Part shown: in pieces, positions 17,350-25,812 of the stretch | Layout of the letters: each line of letters opens with the position of its first letter | Numbering within the stretch: position 1 is the first letter of the stretch | Notes under the pieces: model-generated | Database searches by the model: none | Told to the model about the DNA's origin: nothing | The model's input: only the letters and a program-made list of their open reading frames with translations | Assembly: GCF_014304815.1 (NCBI RefSeq) | Contig: NZ_CP047958.1 | Span: 1,488,001-1,552,000 of the forward strand | Source: Synechococcus sp. MIT S9220 | GTDB lineage: Bacteria; Cyanobacteriota; Cyanobacteriia; PCC-6307; Cyanobiaceae | Length of the DNA stretch: 64,000 bases | Direction: 5' to 3' | Position numbers and translations under genes: made by a program

Positions 17350-18399
17350 TCAGCCACGAATTTTGAATGGCCACACCGAGACTCGACCATCGGAGTCAAT
17401 CGCCGCCAAAGCGGTGTCATCCGGCTTCCAACACACCGCACTGATCTTCTCCGCAGTGAAGGCTCCCCCCAGCGGATTTCCATCCCCATTGTGATCCAGC
17501 AGCCAGACAAACACCGATCCATCCCTTGCACCTGAGGCCAGGATCCGTCCTTCATGCGCGAAAGCCAGGGTGGAAATGGCTTCGGGGTGGAGCACAAGCT
17601 GACCAGGCAGTGATCCTTCAGGGCCATCACCTTGAAAGTTCCAGACAATGATCTGGTCACTGCCACCGGTGGCCAGAAACTGACCGCTTTGATCAAACGC
17701 CAGCTGACTGGGCTTGCCTGGATAGCCGGTCATCTCAGCATCCTTGCCGGTTGAACGGCGCCAGAAATGCACGGAATTATCCTGACTGCCGCAGGCCACG
17801 ATGTCTCCGCCGGGACTCAGCACCATGGAGACCAGTGATCCCTGCCATCTCAATTCCTGCGCAACTTGTCGCCTGGTGATGTCAAAGAAGCTGACCTTGC
17901 CATAACAAGCGGTGGCGAGCTCATCGGGCTTCGACCAGGCGATCGAACTCACGGTGCTGGGGTGTTCCTCAGTGCACCATTTCTCAACACCATCAGGTTG
18001 GTAGATGTGAACATTTTTCGATGCGGCAACCGCCAGCATGTCGCCACTGCCTGACCAGGCCAGATGCTCAACCCAGCCTCGTCCAGGCTTGATCGAGTGC
18101 AGAATTTCCCCCTGCAGACTGTCCCAGATCAAGACGCATCCATCCTGGCCGGATGTGGCGAAACGATCCCCTTTCGGATGAATCGCCAAAGCCAGTAAAC
18201 CGCCCTGGTGAATGTTGTTTTTGGTCCAGATCAGTTCACCGGTCTTGCCTGCAAACAGAGACAGTCCTCCGGCAACATCACCGACCAGCAGATTGTCTCC
18301 ATCACCCGTCCATCCACAGGCCAACGCGTAGTCATCAACCTGGGCAGTCCAACCCTCATGAAGCATGCCCTGGGGGGCAAACGTCTTCAGATCAGGCAT
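17350..18399 (-). CDS. WD40 beta-propeller protein coupled to the zinc GTPase
   Basis: 349 residues made almost entirely of WD40 blades, about seven: LALAIHPKGDRFATSGQDGCVLIWD, HLAWSGSGDMLAVAA, SMVLSPGGDIVACGSQDNSVHFWR, AFDQSGQFLATGGSDQIIVWN, LAFAHEGRILASGARDGSVFVW and VCWKPDDTALAAIDSDGRVSVW. There is no signal peptide or enzyme domain, so a cytosolic protein-interaction platform is expected. Its start overlaps the end of the COG0523 GTPase by 13 bp, implying translational coupling and shared Zur control. A scaffold or client for zinc delivery is the natural guess. Confidence 0.88.
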   Translation of the reverse strand: MPDLKTFAPQGMLHEGWTAQVDDYALACGWTGDGDNLLVGDVAGGLSLFAGKTGELIWTKNNIHQGGLLALAIHPKGDRFATSGQDGCVLIWDSLQGEILHSIKPGRGWVEHLAWSGSGDMLAVAASKNVHIYQPDGVEKWCTEEHPSTVSSIAWSKPDELATACYGKVSFFDITRRQVAQELRWQGSLVSMVLSPGGDIVACGSQDNSVHFWRRSTGKDAEMTGYPGKPSQLAFDQSGQFLATGGSDQIIVWNFQGDGPEGSLPGQLVLHPEAISTLAFAHEGRILASGARDGSVFVWLLDHNGDGNPLGGAFTAEKISAVCWKPDDTALAAIDSDGRVSVWPFKIRG

Positions 18400-19724
18400 T
18401 CGTCAAAGTCCTTGCGCATCTGGGCCTCATCGAGATTACGGCCGATGAACACGAGCTGATTGCAGCGCGGCGCATCTCCCCACTCCTGCCCCGGCTGGGC
18501 GGTGAACAACATGTGGACCCCCTGAAACACAACTCTGCGGGATTCGTTCTTGTAACTGATGAATCCCTTGGTCCGGAAAATATCAACGCCCTTTTCCGCC
18601 AACAGTGTTCCAATCCACTGGTTGAGCTTTTCAGGATCAACATTGCCCTCACGCTCAATGGCGATGGAACCGACCTCGTCGTCATGCTCGTGCTCTGCGA
18701 CCCAGACGCGCTCTTTGATCGGGCTCACCGCTTGCCCAGATTTGATGATCTTCAGGTCAAATTCCGCTGCCGTGTGCTGGGCATAGAAACCGATCGTTTC
18801 TGCGTTCTTGACTTCAAACAGAAACGACTTCGTCCCCTTCGACTCCAACTCCAGGCTGAGATGTTGATTGGCAGCAATCGAATCACCTGGCTTGATGGAT
18901 TGCGCGGCCTGGGCGAAGAGCCGAACGCACTGCTCTGCGCTCTGCTTCAGCGCATCTTCATCAGCTTGCTGCCCGGGGATGGCAACCAGAGACATCTCAG
19001 GGTCTGGTCCATCATCGAGAGTCATCTCGTATTTCCCTGGCTCAAGCTGGTAGACACCGGTCCACTCAAAGGGGTACTCCGGCTCAAGGAAGGTGGGGCG
19101 ACGCTCCAGAATCTGGTCAAGATCAAAGGCGCTTAGATTCAACACCGTTTCAACAGGCACTTCAGCCTGAGTGCTACGCACTACACGGGCCATGGTGTTC
19201 ATGTCTCGCAGGCGTGACTCCAATTTCACCAGTGATTCCTCAGGAACAAGGTCAGATTTATTGAGGATCAAGACATCAGCAAACGCCACTTGTTCAGAGC
19301 TTTCATTGCTTCGTTCAAGCTGTTGATCAATGTGCGCAGCATCAATGAGCGTGACAATTCCATCAAGCATGAATTCATCCCGAATCTCATCATCCATAAA
19401 AAATGTCTGCGCAACTGGCCCAGGATCCGCAAGCCCAGTCGTTTCGACCAAGACGTAGTCGAATTTATCTCGTCGTTTCATCAGGTTGCCAAGAACCCGG
19501 ATCAGATCCCCTCGCACAGTGCAACAAATGCACCCATTCGACATCTCAAAGACCTCTTCATCAGCATTGATCACAAGACCTTGATCAATGCCAACTTCCC
19601 CATACTCATTCTCAATGACAGCAATGCGTTTACCATGTTCTTCACTGAGTATTTTGTTCAATAAAGTTGTTTTTCCAGACCCCAAGTAGCCGGTCAAAAT
19701 CGTAACGGGTACTTTTTGATACAT
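18387..19724 (-). CDS. COG0523 (CobW/ZNG1-like) zinc metallochaperone GTPase
   Basis: 445 residues. The G1 loop is GYLGSGKTTL; it also has the metal-binding NGCICCTVRGDL (CxCC motif), VETTGLADP as the G3 region and LNKSDLV as G4. The C-terminal CobW_C domain carries a charged HEHDDE metal-binding insert. Family members use GTP to insert metal into client proteins. Position next to znuACB across a Zur-type box points to zinc rather than cobalt. It is cytosolic. The downstream WD40 gene overlaps its stop. Confidence 0.92.
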   Translation of the reverse strand: MYQKVPVTILTGYLGSGKTTLLNKILSEEHGKRIAVIENEYGEVGIDQGLVINADEEVFEMSNGCICCTVRGDLIRVLGNLMKRRDKFDYVLVETTGLADPGPVAQTFFMDDEIRDEFMLDGIVTLIDAAHIDQQLERSNESSEQVAFADVLILNKSDLVPEESLVKLESRLRDMNTMARVVRSTQAEVPVETVLNLSAFDLDQILERRPTFLEPEYPFEWTGVYQLEPGKYEMTLDDGPDPEMSLVAIPGQQADEDALKQSAEQCVRLFAQAAQSIKPGDSIAANQHLSLELESKGTKSFLFEVKNAETIGFYAQHTAAEFDLKIIKSGQAVSPIKERVWVAEHEHDDEVGSIAIEREGNVDPEKLNQWIGTLLAEKGVDIFRTKGFISYKNESRRVVFQGVHMLFTAQPGQEWGDAPRCNQLVFIGRNLDEAQMRKDFDECLI

Positions 19725-19775
19725 CTACACTGAGCAGCGTGTTTTCACAACGCTAGTGAGCACGGTCAACCGCCG

Positions 19776-19790
19776 CGATAATGATTATCA
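19776..19790. promoter_or_regulatory. Zur-type operator between divergent zinc genes
   Basis: The core GATAATGATTATC (19777-19789) is a perfect 6-1-6 inverted repeat. It matches the cyanobacterial Zur consensus TGATAATnATTATCA except for C instead of T at the left end. It lies 63 bp before znuA and 52 bp before the GTPase start on the other strand, where one bound repressor could silence both promoters when zinc is sufficient. The zur gene itself is not in this window. Confidence 0.85.
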
Positions 19791-19852
19791 TTTTTCATTA
19801 GTGAGCTCGATCGAGCTCTGAACCTCAAACCCGCCCTGGCTTTCAGAACTGA

Positions 19853-20845
19853 ATGGCTTCTGTGTTTTCGCGTCTGAGCGCAATGTCGCTTCTGCTTGGC
19901 CTGGTGGCCTGCGGTGCTCCTGGTGTCAACAACACCGATGCAACCGAAAGCAAAGGAGTGAAAGTGGTTACCACGTTTCTGCCGATCACACTGTTCACGG
20001 AAGCGGTGGCTGGTGACTGCGCAGATGTCACGGCCTTGATCCCACCCAACCTGGGGCCCCACGACTTTCAGGCCACACCATCCGACCTGACGGACCTCAG
20101 TGGCGCGAACGTGTTGGTCAAAAACGGGCTCGGCATGGAGGAGTTCCTTGATGATCTGATCAGCTCCGCTGACAACAAGGATCTGGTGGTGATTGACTCC
20201 AGCACTGGAGTGAAGACCATCAAAGCGGCTGGAGGTGGTCACCACGACGACCATCACGATGATCACCACGACGACCATCACGCCGATGAGCACCACGACC
20301 ACGGCCATGGACACAGCCATGGTGAATACGATCCCCACATCTGGCTAGACCCGGTTCGCGCCGCTCAGCAAGTCGAGAACATCAGAGATGGTCTGGTCAA
20401 AGCCGATCCCAGTTGTGCTGAGGGATACAAGAACAATGCAGAGCAGTTCACCGCCAAGCTCAATGAGCTGAACACGGAATTCACCGAGAAGCTCAAGCCC
20501 CACAGCGGCAAGACGTTTGTGGCCTTTCACGACTTCGCCACCTATTTCGCCAACCGTTATTCGCTGAAAGCAGAATTCCTGGTTGACCTTCCCGAGATGA
20601 ATCCCAGCCCGGCCGATCTGCAACGGGTGGCCGCTCAGGTCAAAGCTTCAGGCCTCAAAGCCCTGCTCAGCGAGCCTCAGGAGGGCAAGCGTTCCTTCAA
20701 TGCCTTGGCGAAAGATCTCGGGGTGAATATCGTTGAATTCAACCCTCTGGAGACCGGCTCAGCAGAGTCCGCCAAAGTGCCTGGAACTTACTTTGAGGTG
20801 ATGCGCTTCAACGTCAACAATCTGGTCAAAGCCATTGGGGACTGA
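19853..20845 (+). CDS. znuA: Zinc ABC transporter substrate-binding protein
   Basis: 330 residues. A lipobox-like leader (SLLLGLVACGA) anchors it outside the inner membrane. Cluster A-1 family features include VVTTFLPITLFTEAVAGD, NLGPHDFQATPSD (metal His), DPHIWLDPV (metal His) and FVAFHDFATYFA (metal His). A His/Asp-rich loop lies between about residues 125 and 165 (HHDDHHDDHHDD, then HGHGHSHG). That loop is diagnostic of ZnuA and is thought to capture or sense zinc. First gene of znuACB, directly behind the Zur-type box. Confidence 0.95.
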   Translation: MASVFSRLSAMSLLLGLVACGAPGVNNTDATESKGVKVVTTFLPITLFTEAVAGDCADVTALIPPNLGPHDFQATPSDLTDLSGANVLVKNGLGMEEFLDDLISSADNKDLVVIDSSTGVKTIKAAGGGHHDDHHDDHHDDHHADEHHDHGHGHSHGEYDPHIWLDPVRAAQQVENIRDGLVKADPSCAEGYKNNAEQFTAKLNELNTEFTEKLKPHSGKTFVAFHDFATYFANRYSLKAEFLVDLPEMNPSPADLQRVAAQVKASGLKALLSEPQEGKRSFNALAKDLGVNIVEFNPLETGSAESAKVPGTYFEVMRFNVNNLVKAIGD

Positions 20846-20851
20846 CGTTTG

Positions 20852-21622
20852 ATGCCCAGCCCGGTGTTGGTAGTGAGCGACCTGTCGGTTGAACGTTCAG
20901 GTCGCCTCGCTGTGGACAAGGTCTCGTTCGAACTCCAGAGTGAGAGCGAGACCGCTGTGGTTGGCCCTAACGGTGCTGGTAAGAGCACTCTGGTAGCTGC
21001 ATTGCTCGGGCTTCTGCCACGAAAGGAAGGAGACGTTCAGATACTCGGAGAACAGCTTTCAGCCAACGGCGAACTTCCCGGTGCGATCAGATCTCAGATT
21101 GCCTACGTGCCGCAGAGTCTGGCCTTGCAGGGTCGTTTCCCCTTAAGCGTGGCCGAATTCGTCGGCTTTGGGTTTGACCCGCCAGGGCCACGTTGGCCCT
21201 GGCAGCAACATCGCAAACGCAAAAGTGCTATCGAGAAGGCCCTGGATCGCACCGGTTGCATCGATCTGCGCAACCGTCTTCTCAGTGAACTGTCTGGGGG
21301 GCAGCTCAAACGCGTGATGCTCTCGTTCTGCGTTGTGCGGCCCCGTCAACTCCTGGTGCTCGATGAAGCGCAGGCAGGTCTTGATGTGCCATCGAACGAA
21401 CGTTTTCAGCAGCTGCTGCTGGAGTTGCGGCGTCAGGAGGGATGGACCGTTCTGCATGTCTCCCACGACCTCGACATGGTGCGCCGCAGCAGCGACCAGG
21501 TTCTCGGACTGAACCGTCGCCTCTGCTGCAGTGGTTCACCGGACCACACCCTGACTGCTGAACGACTCGTTGATCTGTATGGACCCAACATGGTTCCGTA
21601 CAGGCATCAGTGTCATGGTTGA
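20852..21622 (+). CDS. znuC: Zinc ABC transporter ATP-binding protein
   Basis: About 256 residues. Walker A is GPNGAGKSTL; the Q-loop region is YVPQSLALQGRFPLSV; the ABC signature is LSGGQLKRV; Walker B is LLVLDEAQAGLD; the switch His is in HVSHDLDMV. The family's usual DEP after Walker B is DEA here. It powers zinc import with ZnuB and overlaps the znuB start by 8 bp. An upstream TTG is directly in frame with the chosen ATG. Confidence 0.93.
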   Translation: MPSPVLVVSDLSVERSGRLAVDKVSFELQSESETAVVGPNGAGKSTLVAALLGLLPRKEGDVQILGEQLSANGELPGAIRSQIAYVPQSLALQGRFPLSVAEFVGFGFDPPGPRWPWQQHRKRKSAIEKALDRTGCIDLRNRLLSELSGGQLKRVMLSFCVVRPRQLLVLDEAQAGLDVPSNERFQQLLLELRRQEGWTVLHVSHDLDMVRRSSDQVLGLNRRLCCSGSPDHTLTAERLVDLYGPNMVPYRHQCHG

Positions 21623-22472
21623 CACTCAAGCGCTGGCGCTTGTTCTGGCCGAACCCTTCATGCAGCGCGCGCTGATCGGCGGTCTGCTCACTGGAGCGCT
21701 TGGCGGTTTGCTGGGCAGTGTCGCCGTGCTCAGGGAACTGTCGTTTTTCAGCGATGCCCTGGGGCATTCCGCCCTGCTGGGCATCACGCTGGGAATCCTG
21801 ATCGGCGTGAATCCCACGCTGGTTTTGATCCCCTTTGCGGTGGTGTTCGCCATCCTGGTGAATCAGCTGGTGGAGCGCAGCTCCCTCCCCACGGATGCCC
21901 TGCTGAACATTGTGTATTCATCGTCTCTTGCGGCTGCAATTTTATTTCTCAGTCTGGTGGAGAGCTATCGGGGCGGTATTCGCCAGCTGCTGTTTGGAGA
22001 CATCCTCGGGGTCAGCAGTCTCGACCTGATCGTGATCGGCATTTTGCTGGCAGCGGCACTGATCTATCTGAGCCTGAGCATGCGTGCACAGGTGCTGCTC
22101 ACCCTGAATCAGGATCTTGCCGGTGCGGTGGGTGTGCAGACCCGATGGCACAGACTGGCCTTCATCGTGCTGCTCGCCGTGGTTGTGGCGGTGTCGATCA
22201 AGGCGGTTGGCGTGCTCCTGATCAGCGCCTTTGTTGTGATTCCGTCCTGCGCAGGCCGTCTGCTCTGTCGACGTTTTCCGATCTACGTCTTCGTCTCCTC
22301 GATCCTGGGAGGCACCTGCGCATTGCTGGGGTTGTTGGCATCCGGACTCACCAACCTTCCCTCAGGTCCTTCGGTGGTGATGGTGCAGTTCCTGGGATTC
22401 CTGATCGCCCTGATTCTCAGTTCACGAGTCTTCAGGCGGCCATCAACGACAGCACTTGACCCACAACGTTGA
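21615..22472 (+). CDS. znuB: Zinc ABC transporter permease
   Basis: About 285 residues starting within the end of znuC (ATG inside the overlapping stop region). It contains eight or so membrane helices of the ABC-3 metal permease family, with the early motif ELSFFSDALGHSALLGITLGIL and the later AVGVLLISAFVVIPSCAGRLL. It forms the transmembrane zinc channel of ZnuABC in the plasma membrane. The P450 gene begins only 39 bp after it. Confidence 0.93.
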   Translation: MVDTQALALVLAEPFMQRALIGGLLTGALGGLLGSVAVLRELSFFSDALGHSALLGITLGILIGVNPTLVLIPFAVVFAILVNQLVERSSLPTDALLNIVYSSSLAAAILFLSLVESYRGGIRQLLFGDILGVSSLDLIVIGILLAAALIYLSLSMRAQVLLTLNQDLAGAVGVQTRWHRLAFIVLLAVVVAVSIKAVGVLLISAFVVIPSCAGRLLCRRFPIYVFVSSILGGTCALLGLLASGLTNLPSGPSVVMVQFLGFLIALILSSRVFRRPSTTALDPQR

Positions 22473-22511
22473 GTGAGGCCGATAGGTTCTCGTGGCAACC
22501 AATCAGCTTCC

Positions 22512-23777
22512 ATGAGCGTCGCGACATGTCCCAGCACCGGTGCTGTCACGGGCCTCAGGGAAACGCTCGACTTCTTCAGTGACCCTGGCTTCGCCAGCAA
22601 ACGCTTTGCAGCCCATGGCGATGTCTTTGAGACCCGCCTGCTGGCTCAGCGCATCGTGTTCATCCAGGGTGAACGGGCCATTTCCGATCTGCTGAAGCAG
22701 GGAGCAGCCCTCGAGGGTTGGTGGCCAGACAGCGTGCGTCAACTGCTCGGCAGCCGGTCGCTGGCCAACCGCAGCGGCTCCGCTCACAAAGCCCGCCGCC
22801 GCGTGGTGGGGCAGCTGTTTTCCAGCGGTGCACTCTGCCGCTACACCCCATCGATCCAGTGTTTGATCGAGGAACTGATCCATGAGCTGCAGGAGTCTGA
22901 GACTCCGCAGCCTCTGGCCGCCAGGATGCGACGCTTCGCGTTCGCAGTGATCGCCACCACCGTGCTGGGGCTGGACGCCAGCGATCGCGATGCTCTGTTC
23001 GCTGATTTCGAGATCTGGACCCAGGCCCTGTTCTCCATTCCACTGGCGATACCGGGAAGTCCCTTTGCCCGGGCACTGGCTGCACGGGAGCGGTTGCTCA
23101 CCCGCCTGAAAACGGTGCTGCAACACAGCGACTCCAGCCAGGGAGGGCTGGATCTGCTCAGCGGCGGGCTCGATGAAGTCGACATGCCACTGGATGACGA
23201 CGACCTCGTGGAGCAGTTATTGCTGCTGTTGTTCGCTGGTTATGAGACAACGGCATCATCACTGAGCTGTCTGTTCCGTGCTCTGCTGCTCAACCCAGAC
23301 GTGGAGCAATGGCTTCTGCCAGAGCTGCTGTCATCACACTGGCCTTTCGAGGCCTCGCATCGATCACCCCGCCTGAATGCCACGGTTCTGGAAGTGATGC
23401 GGCTCACGCCACCGGTGGGAGGTTTTTTTCGCCGCAATCTGCAGCCGATCCGGTTGGCCGATGTGGAGATTCCCCAGGATCGGGTGATTCAGGTGGTGCT
23501 GGGTTCCAGAACCGCAGAGGATTCATCTGACATCGCCGCATTCAGGCCGCAGCGCCATCTGGATGGGTCGTTCACTCAAACCCTGCTGCCCTTCGGAGGC
23601 GGTGAGCGGGTCTGCCTGGGCAAGGCCCTGGCCGAACTGGAGATCAGGCTGATGACCGTGGGGCTGATCCAGAAGCTGCAGCTGCGTCTCGTGCCCGATC
23701 AAGATCTCTCGTTGAAGCAGATTCCCAGCCCGACCCCTCGTGACGGGCTGGTGGTGAGCGTGACACCACGCCAATGA
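22512..23777 (+). CDS. Cytochrome P450
   Basis: About 421 residues. The I-helix oxygen-binding motif is FAGYETTASS, the K-helix is VLEVMRLTPP (ExxR) and the heme loop is FGGGERVCLGKALAELE, with Cys368 as the thiolate ligand. There is no membrane anchor. The general type resembles the cyanobacterial CYP120/plant-CYP26-like branch that acts on retinoids or terpenoids, but the substrate is not deducible. It starts 39 bp after znuB, so partial control by zinc status is possible. GTG at 22473 is an alternative start. Confidence 0.92.
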   Translation: MSVATCPSTGAVTGLRETLDFFSDPGFASKRFAAHGDVFETRLLAQRIVFIQGERAISDLLKQGAALEGWWPDSVRQLLGSRSLANRSGSAHKARRRVVGQLFSSGALCRYTPSIQCLIEELIHELQESETPQPLAARMRRFAFAVIATTVLGLDASDRDALFADFEIWTQALFSIPLAIPGSPFARALAARERLLTRLKTVLQHSDSSQGGLDLLSGGLDEVDMPLDDDDLVEQLLLLLFAGYETTASSLSCLFRALLLNPDVEQWLLPELLSSHWPFEASHRSPRLNATVLEVMRLTPPVGGFFRRNLQPIRLADVEIPQDRVIQVVLGSRTAEDSSDIAAFRPQRHLDGSFTQTLLPFGGGERVCLGKALAELEIRLMTVGLIQKLQLRLVPDQDLSLKQIPSPTPRDGLVVSVTPRQ

Positions 23778-23794
23778 AAACTCTGCGCAAGCCG

Positions 23795-24064
23795 TCAGGA
23801 CGCCTTGGAGGAATGATGCCGACGTCGCCTGGCTCGGCGAGGCTTGCCTGCGGCCTGCGAGCTCTGCCTGAGATAGATCTTCCGGCCGTTGGCGTCCAGG
23901 CGGTAAAGACCTCCGCGTGGCCCTTTGTGAACCAGATCCTGCTGTTCGGAGGCAACCGCCTGAAGCGTTCGCTGCTTCAAAGATTGAGCATCATCCGTGG
24001 CCAATTGTTGATCGGATTCTCCGAAAAACAACGACTTTAGAAACCCAAAGACGCCCTTAATCAT
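23795..24064 (-). CDS. Small basic protein with a GPRGG-Y-GRK-Y motif
   Basis: 89 residues. Helical N-terminus (MIKGVFGFLKSLFFGESD), a central KGPRGGLYRLDANGRKIYL, and a strongly basic tail ending RRARRRRHHSSKAS. The central motif is the repeat known from the PBCV-type basic adaptor domain, found in algal-virus and bacterial proteins of unknown function. The charge suggests nucleic-acid or acidic-surface binding. It converges on the P450 gene. Confidence 0.65.
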   Translation of the reverse strand: MIKGVFGFLKSLFFGESDQQLATDDAQSLKQRTLQAVASEQQDLVHKGPRGGLYRLDANGRKIYLRQSSQAAGKPRRARRRRHHSSKAS

Positions 24065-24167
24065 GGAAGGGGGAAATGCTTCCCTACTTAAACGTCACCG
24101 TCAAGGCCCTGAAGATCACAGCTGTTGATCGATGAAGATGAACGCGCCCCAATCAAGCCGCTCAGCT

Positions 24168-24368
24168 TCACTGTTCATCAATGATTGGATCATTCTGCGT
24201 GAGTCTGTCCAGCAGATCAGGGTCGCCGACGATCACGCGCCGGCAGCCGTCTTGCCCCATATAGGTGAGCCGACCGGCTTCATCGACCCTGAGGGCGGTC
24301 AGTGGCGTGATCAGCTCCGGTTCCAGCAAGGGGCTGTGCAGCAGCAAGACTCCATCGTCTTCTGCCAT
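24168..24368 (-). CDS. Small acidic hypothetical protein
   Basis: About 66 residues, MAEDDGVLLLHSPLLEPELI onward, with a beta-strand-rich middle (ALRVDEAGRLTYMGQDGCRRVIV) and a helical acidic end. It is probably a small cytosolic protein. The family is not recognised, but composition and codon pattern look genuine. Confidence 0.6.
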   Translation of the reverse strand: MAEDDGVLLLHSPLLEPELITPLTALRVDEAGRLTYMGQDGCRRVIVGDPDLLDRLTQNDPIIDEQ

Positions 24369-24567
24369 CACTGGAAAAACACGTGCGCTTCATAAAAAAG
24401 TTCCCAAGGTTTTCACCTCAGGAACTGGTGCTCTCATGAACTTCTCAACCGCAACAAGTTTCCTACAGCGACCGGAATCTTCACAGGGGGAAAACCGCCT
24501 GGACAGGGTCGGTTGTCCAGACAGCAAGAGATACAACTCCTCCACTGCTTCCCACATCAACAATCAA

Positions 24568-24792
24568 CTAAGCGACCCAGCGGTCGGCGTCCATGATCGT
24601 TTTGATCAGCAATCCAAGGCGTTTGAACTCAGCAAAATTGAGGTCTTTGACAGCTTGATCAAGACCACAATCAACCCAATCACCATCTCGTTTCTCATAG
24701 ATCGTGAAGTCCTGATCAAGCGACTCACGCCGAATGCAATAGGTGAGTCCATCGTCATGCAGAAACTCAGCCGAGTGAAGTTGCAAAGCCAT
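24568..24792 (-). CDS. Small hypothetical protein
   Basis: 74 residues. A beta-rich start (ALQLHSAEFLHDDGLTYCIRRESL) leads to FTIYEKRDGDWVDCGL and a C-terminal helix. It looks like a compact single-domain cytosolic protein. I do not recognise it. It is transcribed away from the lipoprotein gene below it on the same strand, 46 bp apart. Confidence 0.6.
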   Translation of the reverse strand: MALQLHSAEFLHDDGLTYCIRRESLDQDFTIYEKRDGDWVDCGLDQAVKDLNFAEFKRLGLLIKTIMDADRWVA

Positions 24793-24838
24793 GCATCGCG
24801 AGCCTCAGGGGCTGTCTTATTGGCACGGAGCGTAAAAC

Positions 24839-25306
24839 TCAGCGCTTCAGTTCGAGAACCAGTCGCCTGATCTCAACCGAACCGGACAGAACGGGCACCG
24901 CGGTGACCTGCAGCCGTTGATCCCCAGCGGTGGGGCCGTATTCACACCGCATTCGCGCCACTTTCCAGGATTGATTGACACGATCCTGCAGCTGCGTCTT
25001 CGTTGACATCAACGTCATCGACGGGTCGAGAGCATCACACTCCACCTCTGTGGAACTGGACGCATCCTGCGGCTGAATCGAGACCCTGAACGTCACAGAA
25101 CTGCCTTGCTCATAGCTGAGATCAAGACTGTTCCAGAAACTCAGCTCTCCACCTGCGGGCACATCCACGGTCGCCACCTGGGCACCCATCGCGTCGGGAT
25201 TGAACTCAAAACGCTTCATAGCCTCTCCACCCGTGCAGGAAACGAGCAGAACCGTTGCTGCCAGCGCTGCAGCATCCGACAACGCTCGAAAAGCCCGTGG
25301 CCTCAT
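24839..25306 (-). CDS. Lipoprotein of unknown function
   Basis: About 155 residues from the ATG at 25306. The signal (AAALAATVLLVSC) ends in a lipobox Cys. The mature part is beta-rich with two Cys (VECDALD and MRCEYGP) that may form a disulfide, and a final strand VEIRRLVLELKR. The frame is open back to 25510, but that extension overlaps the conserved non-coding element and lacks signal-peptide character, so the later start is chosen. Confidence 0.7.
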   Translation of the reverse strand: MRPRAFRALSDAAALAATVLLVSCTGGEAMKRFEFNPDAMGAQVATVDVPAGGELSFWNSLDLSYEQGSSVTFRVSIQPQDASSSTEVECDALDPSMTLMSTKTQLQDRVNQSWKVARMRCEYGPTAGDQRLQVTAVPVLSGSVEIRRLVLELKR

Positions 25307-25403
25307 CTCAGAACCAGGCACGCCGTCTTCACTCTCCAGGGATCCACCTGGATCAGGCAATGCGCCTTCATGCTCATTGCTTTTGTAGCGACCGACACCA
25401 AAA

Positions 25404-25739
25404 CTGTCTTCATCGAGATCGGAGGCGCTGATGACAGCCGACACTCCACCCAACCAGAACGCAGAAGCCTTCTGACTTTCCGGCCCCCTGCTCCAACAGT
25501 TTCCACCCATCCGTGAGGCTGGTCCTTCGACAGGCAGACATCAGGTGCGCCACGTCGATCGACACTCCATTGCACCGCCGCAGGTGCCCCGGAGCCGCAT
25601 CAGCCCCACCTCTGGACGTCATGGCCCCAGGGACGCCACAGCCAGTTGCTTCGCACTCCTTCTTTCACCGACGTTGATGGAGTGAAACCTTGCGAGAACG
25701 AGCGAGTTAGGCCGTCTCTTCCATCCGGAAGGGGCGGCC
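25404..25739 (+). ncRNA. Structured duplicated element, copy A (candidate RNA)
   Basis: This region shares conserved blocks, spacing and two hairpins with 35517-35841. Hairpin 1 (CTGT..CATC / GATG ACAG, 25404-25437) exposes ATCGGAGGC in its loop. It is followed by GACACTCCACC. Near the end lies CGAGCGAGTTAGG, then hairpin 2 (25710-25739), a 13-bp stem on the plus strand that includes two G-U pairs. The other copy shows a compensatory T-A to A-T change in hairpin 2 and tolerates G-U pairs on this strand only, so RNA is read left to right. It may be an sRNA or the leader of the DUF3598 gene 75 bp downstream. Confidence 0.55.
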
Positions 25740-25812
25740 TTCCGCATTGGATGCATCACGGCTGACCGCTTAGACCGCCACGATTGGTGGTCGACCAACA
25801 CCACTTGAAGCC

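Noticed and set aside
25106-25516. Plus-strand ORF of 136 codons antisense to the lipoprotein gene
   Set aside because: The minus-strand gene has a signal peptide and natural composition; the plus frame has neither.
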